In this document: positions 1 to 8,975 of the stretch, piece by piece
Position numbering within the stretch: position 1 is the stretch's first letter
How the letters are laid out: the number at the start of each line of letters is the position of its first letter
Source of the DNA: [Mycobacterium] zoologicum
GTDB taxonomy: Bacteria; Actinomycetota; Actinomycetes; Mycobacteriales; Mycobacteriaceae
DNA length: 64,000 nt
Direction of reading: 5' to 3'
NCBI RefSeq assembly: GCF_020172665.1
Contig: NZ_CP083985.1
Location: 1,976,972 to 2,040,971 of the forward strand
Made by a program: the position numbers and the translations under genes
The notes under the pieces: generated by a model
What the model saw: the letters and a program-made list of their open reading frames with translations, nothing else
The model's database searches: none
What the model was told of the DNA's origin: nothing

Positions 1-580
1 TGTTCACCTGCGAAGTGCCTTCCCGTAGGAATGGTTGAACCGTAGACAAGTCCAATTATCCCTTGCAGGACAGGCACTTTCGCCTATCTACACGCCCCTA
101 CCGGCAGCAATCCACGAAAAATCCGGGTTAGTGCACCCCGAGGTCGGTCTGTCGACCCTGTCGAGTCATAGCGGGATTGATCTCTCGGCGTATCCGTTGG
201 ACACCAAGTACGCCGATATCGTGGCCGACCTTGGTGACCGGCATGTGCCGACCATGTTGCAGATGTTCTCCGCGACCGCTGGCGGCAGCGACTTGTCGCT
301 CGGGGAACTGGGACGGCGATACGGGACCAACGTCGGGTTCGTGCCGCAGTGGGCGGGAACAGCCGAGCACATCGCCGAGCAACTCGTCAGCCATTTCGAG
401 GCTGGTGCCGCAGACGGGTTCATCATCTCTGCGGCCTATCTGCCCGGCGTCTACGACGAGTTCGTTGATCAGGTGGTGCCGTTGCTGCAGGAGCGCGGAG
501 TGTTCCGCACCGAGTACGAGGGAACTACCTTGCGCGAGCATCTCGGGTTGAGCCGCCCCACCGGTAGGAGCGTGCAATGA
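1..580 (+). CDS. dszA: Dibenzothiophene-sulfone monooxygenase DszA, C-terminal part (5' cut by window, reading frame disturbed)
   Basis: FMNH2-dependent luciferase-like monooxygenase that converts dibenzothiophene sulfone to hydroxybiphenyl sulfinate, the third oxidative step of the 4S pathway. About 180 C-terminal residues are visible and closely match remembered Rhodococcus DszA, including [29 protein letters not shown] and GAADGFIIS. The clean frame opens only after an in-frame TAG at 26-28; homology seems to continue upstream in a different frame (EVPSRRNG at about 12-35), so a frameshift near 30-37 is likely. The stop overlaps the dszB start by 4 bases (ATGA). Gene identity is firm; whether the full gene is functional cannot be told from here. 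Confidence 0.85.
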
Positions 581-1659
581 CCACGACTCCGGTCGAGCGT
601 GATGTCCTGGCCTACAGTAACTGCCCGGTTCCCAATGCGCTGCTGACCGCCTTGGAAGCGGGTTTGTTGGCGCAGGAGGGTATCGCCCTGGAGGTGCTGA
701 GCGGCGCCCAGGGCGCTTTACACTTCACCTACGACCATCCCGCCTACACCAGGTTCGGTGGGGAGATCCCGCCGTTAGTCAGCGAGGGGCTGCGGGCACC
801 CAGGCGTACCCGCCTGCTGGGCGTCACCCGCTTCGCCGGGCCTCAGGGCTTTTACGTGTGCGCGGACAGTCCGGTGCGGTCGCCCGCCGAGTTGGCGGGC
901 CGCCGGGTCGGGGTCTCGGCGGCGGCGATTCGCATCTTGCGCCGCGAGCTGGGTGACTATCGCCAGCTCGACCCGTGGCGGCAGACATTGATCGCCCTGG
1001 GCACCTGGGAGGCTCGTGGCCTGCTGTCCACGCTGGAGCGCGGCGGTGTGAAACTGGGCGATGTCGACCTGGTCGCCATCGAGACTCCCGGCGTGGATCT
1101 GCCCGCGGACCGGTTGAACACCGCCACCAGCGTCAAGGGCGCCGATCTGTTCCCCGCGGTGGCCCACCACCAAGCCGGCGTCCTCGACGCCGGCACAGTC
1201 GACGCGCTGTTCAGCTGGTTGCCGTGGGCTGCCGAACTGGAAGACCTCTACGGCGCTCGTGTACTGGCCGACCTCAGCGGCGACCAACGCAACCTATACG
1301 CCAGCGTCTGGACGGTCAGCGCGCAGATAGTCGAGACCCACCCCGATCTGGTGCAGCGGCTCGTCGACGCCGCGGTGCGCGCTGGCCAGTGGTCCCGTCA
1401 CCACCACGACGAGGTGGTGACAATCCATGCCGCCAACCTCGGCGTGGCGCCCGCGGCGATCGACCGAGGATTCGGCCCCGACTTCGCTGAGCACCTCGTG
1501 CCACGCCTGGACGAATCCGCCATCAACCTGCTGGACCAGACACAGCGGTTCCTCCTCGACAACGACCTGATCGATCACCCGGTCGATCTTGAGCAATGGG
1601 CCGCACCGGAGTTCTTAGCCGCAAGCCTGAACCGATCGACACCAGGAAACGGATCATGA
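577..1659 (+). CDS. dszB: 2'-hydroxybiphenyl-2-sulfinate desulfinase DszB
   Basis: Cytoplasmic desulfinase releasing sulfite and 2-hydroxybiphenyl, the last step of the 4S pathway. At 360 residues it matches DszB along its length. The catalytic residues of the family are recognisable with a constant offset of 11 from the Rhodococcus numbering: Cys16 in [13 protein letters not shown] (Cys27), His49 in LHFTYD (His60) and Arg59 in [11 protein letters not shown] (Arg70). The fold is a periplasmic-binding-protein-like sulfonate binder (NMT1/THI5-like). It is translationally coupled on both sides: ATGA overlap with dszA and ATGA overlap with dszC. Confidence 0.95.
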   Translation: MTTTPVERDVLAYSNCPVPNALLTALEAGLLAQEGIALEVLSGAQGALHFTYDHPAYTRFGGEIPPLVSEGLRAPRRTRLLGVTRFAGPQGFYVCADSPVRSPAELAGRRVGVSAAAIRILRRELGDYRQLDPWRQTLIALGTWEARGLLSTLERGGVKLGDVDLVAIETPGVDLPADRLNTATSVKGADLFPAVAHHQAGVLDAGTVDALFSWLPWAAELEDLYGARVLADLSGDQRNLYASVWTVSAQIVETHPDLVQRLVDAAVRAGQWSRHHHDEVVTIHAANLGVAPAAIDRGFGPDFAEHLVPRLDESAINLLDQTQRFLLDNDLIDHPVDLEQWAAPEFLAASLNRSTPGNGS

Positions 1660-2903
1660 CACTGACGACCAACACCGCGAAGCCCCGGCCAGCCGACCTC
1701 GCCGACCCCGTTGCCGTAGCGCGTGATCTGGCCCGGACATGGCAGGACGGCCTCATCGAGCGCGACCGTGCCGGCGGATCGGCCACCACCGAACGCGAGG
1801 ACCTGCGCGCCAGCGGCCTACTGTCGCTGGCAGTTCCGCAACGGTTCGGGGGATGGGGTGCTGACTGGCCCACCATCTTCGAGGTGATCCGCGAGATCGC
1901 CAAAGTAGACGGCTCCTTGGGTCATCTGTTCGGGTACCACACCGTGTGCATCGCGTTCATCGAGCTCTTGGGGTCGAGCGAACAGACGGAGCACGTCTAC
2001 CGCCAGGTGGCGCAACACAACTGGTGGGCCGGCAACGCATCCAGCGAGAACAACAGCCACGTGCTGGACTGGAAGGTCCGTGCCACACCCCACGAAGACG
2101 GAAGCTACCGATTTGAGGGCACCAAGCACTTCACCAGCGGCGCCACGGATTCAGACCTGCTGCTCGTCTTTGGAGTAGTTCAAGACGCGTCAGCGCTGCA
2201 GGGATCGATCATCACCGCGGTGATCCCGACCGACCGAGCCGGCGTCACAGTCAACGACGACTGGGACGCCCTGGGCATGCGTCGCACCGACAGTGGCACC
2301 GTGGAGTTTCACGACGTGGAGGTGCGCGCTGACGAGGTTCTCGGGGGCCCCAACGCCATCATCAATGACTTCTTCCAGTTCCAGCCCGCCAGCCTGTTCG
2401 GGCCACTGGTCCAGCTGAGCTTCGCCAACGTCTACCTTGGGATCGCGCAGGGGGCGCTCGACGCCGCGCGCGACTACACCCGAACCCAAGCCCGCCCGTG
2501 GACACCAGCCGGTGTCACACAGGCGGTCGAGGATCCCTACGTCGTGCGCGCCTACGGCGAAATGGGCATTGCCTACCAAGGCGCGGACGCCGCCGCGCGA
2601 GACGCCGCGCGACTGTTGCAAACCGTCTGGGACAAAGGCCGACAACTGACCGCCGAGGATCGCGGTGAGCTCATGGTCTGCGTGTCCGGCGTTAAGGCGT
2701 TGACCTCACAGGTCGCCCTCGACATCACCAGCCGCATCTTCGAGGTCATCGGAGCCCGCGGCACACACCCCCGGTACGGATTCGACCGATTCTGGAGAAA
2801 CATCCGCACCCATACCCTGCACGACCCGGTCTCCTACAAGATCGCCGAAGTCGGCAACTACATACTCAACGGCCGCTACCCGGTGCCCGGCTTCACGTCA
2901 TAG
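1656..2903 (+). CDS. dszC: Dibenzothiophene monooxygenase DszC
   Basis: Flavin-dependent monooxygenase of the acyl-CoA dehydrogenase fold, oxidising dibenzothiophene to the sulfoxide and sulfone with FMNH2 supplied by a separate reductase (DszD-like, not in this window). The 415 residues match remembered DszC throughout, e.g. NNWWTGNASSENNSHVLDWKVRATP with WWA here, GTHPRYGFDRFWRN near the C-terminus and the ending PVPGFTS. Start ATG 1656 was chosen because it overlaps the dszB stop as ATGA; an in-frame upstream start at 1596 lies inside dszB. A hairpin follows eight bases after the stop. Confidence 0.95.
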   Translation: MTLTTNTAKPRPADLADPVAVARDLARTWQDGLIERDRAGGSATTEREDLRASGLLSLAVPQRFGGWGADWPTIFEVIREIAKVDGSLGHLFGYHTVCIAFIELLGSSEQTEHVYRQVAQHNWWAGNASSENNSHVLDWKVRATPHEDGSYRFEGTKHFTSGATDSDLLLVFGVVQDASALQGSIITAVIPTDRAGVTVNDDWDALGMRRTDSGTVEFHDVEVRADEVLGGPNAIINDFFQFQPASLFGPLVQLSFANVYLGIAQGALDAARDYTRTQARPWTPAGVTQAVEDPYVVRAYGEMGIAYQGADAAARDAARLLQTVWDKGRQLTAEDRGELMVCVSGVKALTSQVALDITSRIFEVIGARGTHPRYGFDRFWRNIRTHTLHDPVSYKIAEVGNYILNGRYPVPGFTS

Positions 2904-2910
2904 CCACGCT

Positions 2911-2940
2911 CGGGTGGGGAGAAGTCTCGCTCCCCACCCG
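2911..2940 (+). terminator. Hairpin terminator after dszABC
   Basis: Perfect 10-bp inverted repeat (CGGGTGGGGA and TCCCCACCCG) around a 10-base loop, starting 8 bases after the dszC stop. There is no long U tract, as is common in mycobacteria. Position and stem strength suggest transcription ends here. Confidence 0.7.
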
Positions 2941-2970
2941 AAACGAATTGTCGGCCTGTGACAATCGATT

Positions 2971-4314
2971 CTATGCGGTGGCAGCTGAATCGGTTGGCGC
3001 CACGCCGGTTTCGGCGTGAACTCCCGAATTCCGTTGCGGCAGTTTGGCAAGTGGGTCATGCAGCGACCTGCGCAGGTTGGCCAGCAGCCGCAGCCCGGCC
3101 GGTGTCATGGTGAACCCTCGCCACCCGGCCGAGGCGCGATCGAGCACCGCCCACACCAGCTTCAGACAGGAAACCTCGCCGGGCAGCCGACCGATGACCT
3201 TGACCCGGCGGCGGGTCTCACCGAACGTCCGCTCGATGAAATTGGAGTGCCGCACCCGGGTCCAGTGCTCACGCGGGAACCGCAGGTAGGCCGTCAGCGA
3301 GTCACGGTCGCTGAGCAGACACCGCACCGCTGCCGGATAGGAGTCGCGCCAACGCTTTTCGAACACGTCGAGCCGCTTCTGCACATACCCGACCGCGTCG
3401 GGGCCGGGCTCGATCGTGTCGGGCACCTCGAAGATCGACCAGTAGTCGGCCTTGACCTCCGCTTGGGCGTTCTTGGGCACCTTGGCCAACACGTTTCTGG
3501 CGCGATGCACCAGACACCGCTGCCGCAGCGCCGCGCCCATGGTGCGCTCGACCGCGCCGATCAACCCGGCCGCACCGTCGCTGACCACCAGCAGCGGACA
3601 CGCCAACCCACGCTCACCGAGCCTGGTCAAGAACCCCTCCCATGCGTCACCGGACTCGCTTGAAGCGGCCTCCAGCCCGACGAACACCGGTTTGCCGTCG
3701 GTGTCGATACCCCACGCGGCCAGCACCGGGTCGGCCGACGCGTTGGCGTGGTATTTGAAGTGGCTGCCGTCGAGGAACAGGTAATCCAGCTCGATGTCGT
3801 CGAGCCGGCGAGCGCTCCAGGCCTCGAACTGGTCGCGGATGTCTTCGCAGATGCGCGACACCGTCGATTTCGACACCGCGGCGGTCTCGCCGAGCGCCTC
3901 GGTCAAGGTGGCCTGCACATCGCGTGTCGACAGTCCGCGCACGAACCCGGCGATCACCAGCGACTCCAGCGCGTTGGTCTTGGTCACCCCCTTACCGAAC
4001 AACTGGGAGGCGAAGCGCTCGGCGGTGCCGCGCACCTTCGGCCGCTCCAGCGTCACCGGGCCGGCGGTGGTTTTCACCGTGGTCGGGCAGTACCCGTTGC
4101 GCATCCCGGCGCGGGCGCCCGCACTGCCTGCGGCCCGCTCATAGCGGTCCCGGCCCAAAAACGCGGTCACCTCGGCCTCGATCGCGGCCTGCAACAGCAA
4201 CCGGGCGCCGAGCACCGCGACCTGCTCGATCGCACCCGCCAGATCCTCGCCGCCGGCGAACACCTCATCAATTTCTGTCTGCAACCGCTGCGCAGGCGAT
4301 ATCCTCTTCGACAC
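2971..4314 (-). mobile_element. IS256-family (mutator-type) transposase
   Basis: 447-residue DDE transposase of the IS256/mutator family. Visible marks are the N-terminal MRNGYCPTTVKTTAGPVTLERPKVRG block, LESLVIAGFVRGLSTRDV, the DYLFLDGSHFKYH motif carrying the first catalytic Asp, VVSDGAAGL with the second, and RVRHSNFIERTFGETRRRVKVIGRLPGE around the catalytic Glu. The length is normal, so the gene looks intact. It lies between the dsz operon and the alkane-oxidation cluster, on the opposite strand. Clear terminal inverted repeats could not be matched by eye, so the ends of the element are not defined; the coordinates are those of the gene. Confidence 0.92.
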
Positions 4315-4435
4315 GGACGTGGGTTCCTTCCTTCAGACTTGCTGGTCTTCGAGGGAACCTACGTCCGAACCCTTTTACACCGCTGGAGGGACACAACCGT
4401 CCGCGCTGGCGGCATAAAAACCCTTTTTCCGCCGG

Positions 4436-4655
4436 GTGTATCCCCCGTCAACGATGGGAACGCTGTTGCGGGAGTTCACTTTCGGTTATGCCCGCCAATT
4501 GGATTCGGTGCTGGCCGAGCATCTGGCCGGCTTGTGTGACCGGGTGAATCTGCTGCCCGGCGCGCAGGCTCGGGCCTTCATCGAACACCCGGGGAGAGGC
4601 GACGCTGCAGAAAGACGCCGCAAAGGTCGGGATCTCCGGACCCGCCGGGACAGCT
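4436..4655 (+). pseudogene. Remnant of an IS1380-type transposase
   Basis: A short reading frame contains GTLLREFTFGYARQLDS followed by LLPGAQARAFIEH. This resembles the N-terminal part of IS1380-family transposases (TLLREFTFGHVRQLDAV... LLPGA). The similarity stops after about 50 residues, and the rest of the frame runs into the 3' end of the AraC gene. It is only a fragment with no catalytic region. Family assignment is from memory and moderate. Confidence 0.5.
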
Positions 4656-5665
4656 CAATGTGGTGAGAGCCGAAACTCGCTCGGAGAGCGGCCGGTCCAT
4701 CGCTTGAAGGCGTGTGAGAAGTTGGCGAGGTCGCTGTATCCGAGATCCGTGGCGATCTCACTCACCGATAGGGATCGGTCGAGTAGCTGCAGCATCGCGC
4801 GCTCGCGCAGGAATGCTTGGCGCAACTCGCGAAAGGTGGTCTCCTCTTCGGAGAGGCGCCGCTTGAGTGTGCTGGTGGACATCGACAGCTCATGTGCGAA
4901 CCAATGTTTACTTCGGCGTCCGGGCTCCTTCTGCAGCAGCCGTCTCACCTTCTCCGAGAACGACGTGGTTTCGCTCCGCTGGTCGAGAGTTCGCTGCAGA
5001 TCGACGATGGCGAGTCGGTATGCGACGGGATCGGAGAACCGGCACACCTCGTTGAGCGTGTCCGCGGGAACATGGAGGAAGGACATCGGAGCGTCGAAGA
5101 ACAGGCGCCCGGCGGTAAGGTCGTCCTCGCGATCTTTCAAGGCGGCGGGCGCTGGCCAACTCAAGTGGAGTGTGAGGGTCGGCGCCGCACGGACGAGCAT
5201 GTCCAGCAGTCGCAACAACGCCAACCCGGCGTACGTGACGGCGAGGCAGTCCAGGGCACGATCGCTGGTGTGTCCCCAGAGCCCGACGGTGAGGCCTTGG
5301 TCATCTGGATGAAACTGTGCTTTGACAGCCGTCGTGATCAACGGCAGATAAGTCAGCAGCTCTACGATCTCGGCCACTGAGCCCGCGCTGACCAGCGGAA
5401 CACTCAGCGGGCCGAAGGACGTCAACTGTGCCTGTTCGGCTAACGCAAATCCGAGCAGCGTTGCCTGATCGATGTCTAGACCGGGGTACGCCTCACGAAA
5501 CCACCGTAACGGGGCCTGGATATCACGCTGAATCAGCGTCGCCTCGTCGGTTCCTTCGCGAGCCATGATGTTGCGAAGCCGCGCGACGGCGTCTGGGTCA
5601 AACGCCGGGCTCTCGAGCATTTGCACGAATGCGAGTGGGGGCACACCCGCGTCATTGGGGTTCAC
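4655..5665 (-). CDS. AraC-family transcriptional regulator of the CYP153 operon
   Basis: 336-residue regulator with an N-terminal arabinose-binding-type (AraC_binding_2-like) sensor region and a C-terminal AraC helix-turn-helix pair. The C-terminus shows MSTSTLKRRLSEEETTFRELRQAF for the first helix-turn-helix and LSVSEIATDLGYSDLANFSHAFKRWTGRSPSEFR for the second. It is divergent from the ferredoxin-P450-reductase genes with a 117-base intergenic region containing inverted repeats, an arrangement typical of CYP153 and alkane-inducible operons. It probably activates those genes in response to substrate (inference). Start is GTG 5665. Confidence 0.88.
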   Translation of the reverse strand: MNPNDAGVPPLAFVQMLESPAFDPDAVARLRNIMAREGTDEATLIQRDIQAPLRWFREAYPGLDIDQATLLGFALAEQAQLTSFGPLSVPLVSAGSVAEIVELLTYLPLITTAVKAQFHPDDQGLTVGLWGHTSDRALDCLAVTYAGLALLRLLDMLVRAAPTLTLHLSWPAPAALKDREDDLTAGRLFFDAPMSFLHVPADTLNEVCRFSDPVAYRLAIVDLQRTLDQRSETTSFSEKVRRLLQKEPGRRSKHWFAHELSMSTSTLKRRLSEEETTFRELRQAFLRERAMLQLLDRSLSVSEIATDLGYSDLANFSHAFKRWTGRSPSEFRLSPH

Positions 5666-5691
5666 TGACCATGGCCCCTTTGAGCCGAAAT

Positions 5692-5755
5692 CACAAGTTT
5701 CTGACTCCGGCGAACATAGCCGCAGCGCTCATCTGGCGCAAGACTTGTGTCAAGT
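5692..5755. promoter_or_regulatory. Candidate AraC operator region
   Basis: The intergenic region between the AraC gene and the ferredoxin gene contains CACAAGT at 5692-5698 and its complement ACTTGTG at 5743-5749. The second copy is also part of a short palindrome ACTTG-TGT-CAAGT (5743-5755). Assignment to the AraC protein is inference from position. Confidence 0.35.
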
Positions 5756-5782
5756 AACTGAGGACACGCAAGGAGCCTGGCT

Positions 5783-6103
5783 ATGGCAGTTGTCACATTT
5801 GTCTCCCACGGCGGCGAGAAGTATGAGGCGCCTCTCGAGGAAGGTCAGTCACTGATGCGGGTCGCGACCAACAATGCGGTGCCCGGCATCGACGGCGACT
5901 GCGGAGGCGAAGCCGCGTGCGGCACCTGCCATGTGATCGTCGATCCGCAATGGTCCGATCGGGTCGGCCTCTCCGGGGCCAATGAAGAGGAGATGCTCGC
6001 GATGAACCCCGAGCGTCAGCCGACCTCCCGGCTGTCCTGCCAGATGCAGGTCTCTGAGGCGTGGGACGGTTTGATCGTCCATCTGCCCGAGTTCCAACTG
6101 TGA
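5783..6103 (+). CDS. [2Fe-2S] ferredoxin of the P450 system (adrenodoxin/putidaredoxin type)
   Basis: 106-residue ferredoxin that shuttles electrons from the reductase encoded at 7512 to the P450 at 6124. The cluster ligands are visible as Cys40, Cys46, Cys49 (GDCGGEAACGTCH) and Cys86 (RLSCQM), the C-x5-C-x2-C-x36-C spacing of vertebrate-type ferredoxins. An AAGGAG ribosome binding site lies just before ATG 5783. It is the first gene of the three-component operon. Confidence 0.93.
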   Translation: MAVVTFVSHGGEKYEAPLEEGQSLMRVATNNAVPGIDGDCGGEAACGTCHVIVDPQWSDRVGLSGANEEEMLAMNPERQPTSRLSCQMQVSEAWDGLIVHLPEFQL

Positions 6104-6123
6104 TGACGAAAGAGAGGTGAGAC

Positions 6124-7515
6124 GTGAGCAATATTCGCGAGGCAGTCACTGCCAAGGCTCAGGCAACAATTCCGATGGACCGAATAATCCAGGGCGCCCA
6201 CCTCTACGACAGAACGCGGCGCTGGGTCACCGGCACCAACGGTGAAAAAATCTTCATCGAGCGACCGATCCCGCCGGCTGACGAGGTTGAACTGACCGAC
6301 ATCGACCTTAGCAATCCTTTCCTCTATCGTCAGGGTCGCTGGAAGTCCTATTACGAGCGCCTACGCAACGAGGCTCCCGTGCACTATCAGGCCCACAGCG
6401 CGTTCGGCCCGTTCTGGTCGGTGACGCGGCATGCCGACATCGTGGCCGTCGACAAGAACCACGAGGTCTTCTCCTCCGAGCCGTTCATCGTCATCGGGAG
6501 CCCGCCGCGCTTCCTCGACATTGCGATGTTCATCGCGATGGACCCCCCAAAACACGACCGGCAACGGCAGGCTGTCCAGGGTGTGGTCGCACCGAAGAAC
6601 CTGCGTGAGATGGAGGGCCTCATCCGCGAGCGGGTGGTAGACGTGCTCGACGCTCTGCCGCTTGGCGAACCGTTCAACTGGGTGCAGCACGTCTCGATCG
6701 AGCTAACCGCGCGCATGCTGGCCACGCTGCTGGACTTCCCGTTCGAGCAGCGGCGCAAGCTCGTCCAATGGTCCGATCTCGCCACCTCCATGGAGCAAGC
6801 CAACGGTGGGCCCTCGGACAACGACGAGATATTTCGCGGCATGGTCGATATGGCTAGAGGTCTCAGCGCTCACTGGCGGGACAAGGCAGCCCGGACAGCT
6901 GCCGGAGAGCTGCCCGGCTTCGATCTGATCACCATGTTGCAGAGCGACGAGAGCACCAAGGACCTGATCGATCGCCCGATGGAGTTCTTGGGCAACTTGG
7001 TATTGCTGATCGTGGGTGGCAACGATACGACCCGCAATTCCATGAGCGGTGGTGTTCTGGCGCTGAACGAGTTCCCTGACCAGTTTGAGAAGCTGAAGGC
7101 GAACCCCGAGCTGATCCCCAACATGGTCTCGGAGATCATCCGGTGGCAAACCCCGCTCGCGCATATGCGCCGGATCGCCAAGGCCGACACTGTGCTCAAC
7201 GGGCAGTTCATCCGCAAGGGCGACAAGGTCCTGATGTGGTACGCCTCGGGCAACCGCGACGAGCGCGTGTTCGATCGGCCCGATGACCTGATTATCGATC
7301 GGGCCAACGCCCGTAACCACATCTCCTTCGGTTTCGGCGTGCACCGCTGTATGGGTAACCGGCTGGCCGAGATGCAGTTGCGGATCCTGTGGGAGGAGCT
7401 GCTTCCGCGGTTCGAGAACATCGAGGTCGTCGGTGAGCCCGAGTACGTGCAGTCCAACTTCGTGAGGGGGATCAGTAAGCTGATGGTCCGCCTCACCCCG
7501 AAAGGTGGCGCATGA
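6124..7515 (+). CDS. Cytochrome P450, CYP153-like (terminal alkane hydroxylase)
   Basis: 463-residue soluble bacterial P450. The heme loop is SFGFGVHRCMGN with Cys409 as thiolate ligand; the I-helix oxygen-binding segment is LIVGGNDTTRNSMSGG; the ExxR motif is EIIRWQTPL. The stretches NDTTRNSMSGGVLALNE, PLAHMRRIA and HRCMGNRLAEMQLRILWEE are typical of the CYP153A family, which hydroxylates medium-chain alkanes at the terminal carbon. It lies between its own ferredoxin and reductase genes, with the stop overlapping the reductase start (ATGA). Family level is fairly sure; exact substrate is not. Confidence 0.88.
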   Translation: MSNIREAVTAKAQATIPMDRIIQGAHLYDRTRRWVTGTNGEKIFIERPIPPADEVELTDIDLSNPFLYRQGRWKSYYERLRNEAPVHYQAHSAFGPFWSVTRHADIVAVDKNHEVFSSEPFIVIGSPPRFLDIAMFIAMDPPKHDRQRQAVQGVVAPKNLREMEGLIRERVVDVLDALPLGEPFNWVQHVSIELTARMLATLLDFPFEQRRKLVQWSDLATSMEQANGGPSDNDEIFRGMVDMARGLSAHWRDKAARTAAGELPGFDLITMLQSDESTKDLIDRPMEFLGNLVLLIVGGNDTTRNSMSGGVLALNEFPDQFEKLKANPELIPNMVSEIIRWQTPLAHMRRIAKADTVLNGQFIRKGDKVLMWYASGNRDERVFDRPDDLIIDRANARNHISFGFGVHRCMGNRLAEMQLRILWEELLPRFENIEVVGEPEYVQSNFVRGISKLMVRLTPKGGA

Positions 7516-8714
7516 CCGTGCAGCGAGCGGTCATCGCGGGGGCCAGCCACGCGGGCACCCAGCTCGCCGCCAGTCTTCGCCGAGAAGGGTGGGACGGCGA
7601 AATCGTCCTCGTCGGCGATGAGTCGGCGTTGCCCTACCAGCGGCCCCCGCTGTCCAAGTCGTACCTGGCCGACAAATGCGAACTGGCCGAACTCGCGATC
7701 CGCAACTCGGATTTCTACGCCAAGCAGCGGATCCGACTCCTGGATGCGACGGTGGCGGCGGTCGACCGCTCGGCTGGTCATGTCGTGCTGAGTACCGGCG
7801 ACGCACTGCCCTACGACAAGCTCGCGCTGTGCACTGGCGCCCGGCCTCGTCGGCTCCCCACCCCGGGAGCGGACCTGGCCGGAGTCTTCTACCTACGCAC
7901 CGCCGCGGACGGCGAGATGATCCGAGAGGCCGCCGGACCCGGGCGTCGGGCGGTGATCGTCGGCGGCGGCTACATCGGACTGGAGACAGCCGCCTCGTTG
8001 CGTGCACTGGGTCTGGAGGTCACCCTGCTCGAGGCGACCGGGCGCGTCCTTGAACGGGTCACCGCCCCGGAGGTATCGGAGTTCTTCGACCGGATCCACC
8101 GGGAGGAGGGCGTCAACATCCGGACGGGCACGCTGGTCGAGGCTCTGTCCGGCGACGGCAGGGTCCGCGAAGTAATCCTGGCCGGTGGCGAATCAATTCC
8201 CGCCGACCTCGTCATTGTCGGCATCGGCGTGGAGCCGAACACCGAGCTCGCCGCCACCGCGGGCCTGGTCGTCGACAACGGCGTCGTGATCGACGATCAG
8301 GCCCGGACTAGCGACCCCGACATCGTGGCCGCCGGGGACTGCGCCAGCCACGACATGGCCCGTTACGGCCGTCGCATCCGCCTGGAGTCCGTGCCGAGCG
8401 CGGCCGAGCAGGCCAAGGTCGCCGCCGCGACCGTCTGTGGGAAGTCCAAGAAGATAGCGGCCCTTCCATGGTTCTGGTCAGATCAATACGACCTCAAGCT
8501 CCAGATCGCCGGTCTCAACACCGGGTACGACGAGGTCGTCCTCAGCGGCGACCCGACCCGGGAGCGCGACTTCACCTGCTTCTACCTCCGTGCCGGCGAG
8601 CTTCTTGCCGCCGACTGCATCAACCGTCCCCGCGACTTCATGTTCAGCAAGCGGGTCATCACGCAGCAAGTCGCCGTCGAACGGGCCGAACTGGTGCTCG
8701 CCGGCTCGGACTGA
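7512..8714 (+). CDS. NAD(P)H-dependent ferredoxin reductase (FAD, putidaredoxin-reductase type)
   Basis: 400-residue FAD flavoprotein completing the P450 electron-transfer chain. The N-terminal FAD-binding fold (VIAGASHAGTQLAASL), the LPYQRPPLSK stretch, a second dinucleotide fold (AVIVGGGYIGLETAASL) for NAD(P)H and the late FAD motif TSDPDIVAAGDCA are all visible. The C-terminal reductase domain (LPWFWSDQYDLKLQIAGL) is present. It is co-translated with the P450 by a 4-base overlap. Confidence 0.94.
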   Translation: MTVQRAVIAGASHAGTQLAASLRREGWDGEIVLVGDESALPYQRPPLSKSYLADKCELAELAIRNSDFYAKQRIRLLDATVAAVDRSAGHVVLSTGDALPYDKLALCTGARPRRLPTPGADLAGVFYLRTAADGEMIREAAGPGRRAVIVGGGYIGLETAASLRALGLEVTLLEATGRVLERVTAPEVSEFFDRIHREEGVNIRTGTLVEALSGDGRVREVILAGGESIPADLVIVGIGVEPNTELAATAGLVVDNGVVIDDQARTSDPDIVAAGDCASHDMARYGRRIRLESVPSAAEQAKVAAATVCGKSKKIAALPWFWSDQYDLKLQIAGLNTGYDEVVLSGDPTRERDFTCFYLRAGELLAADCINRPRDFMFSKRVITQQVAVERAELVLAGSD

Positions 8715-8791
8715 GGTGCCGGCGGTGCGTAGGCGGTGGGAACGACGACGGCGGATGCGACGCGTGTCTTGGAGAGGTACTTCAGTGACAA

Positions 8792-8814
8792 TTGCCATCC
8801 AGCCCCGCTGGCAA
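8792..8814 (+). terminator. Possible hairpin downstream of the ferredoxin reductase gene
   Basis: TTGCCA (8792-8797) pairs with TGGCAA (8809-8814) around an 11-base GC-rich loop, about 80 bases after the reductase stop. It is a weak terminator candidate; otherwise 8715-8925 holds no recognisable gene. Confidence 0.3.
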
Positions 8815-8930
8815 AGGAACGCTAGCGGCTGCCCGGCGGTCGCCTTGGCGCAGCGCATCAGGACCTAGTGGGGTTTCCCAACGAGCATGACGATTCTTTC
8901 CGGAGGAGCAGCGTCAGAAGTCGGTGCCTG

Positions 8931-8950
8931 TTCTGTTCTGTTCTGTTCTG
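8931..8950 (+). repeat. Pentanucleotide repeat (TTCTG)x4
   Basis: Four exact tandem TTCTG units, preceded by a near unit GCCTG at 8926-8930, just upstream of the SCP2-like gene start. Such a tract in a leader could slip during replication and change spacing. Confidence 0.9.
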
Positions 8951-8975
8951 ACAATGAGGTTAGTTGAGGTTGACG

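Noticed and set aside
2941..4440. Terminal inverted repeats of the IS256-type element
   Set aside because: ATTGTC/GACAAT near 2947-2965 and the GGTGTAAAAGGGTT-like sequence (complement of about 4366-4382) do not match each other, so no element ends are claimed.
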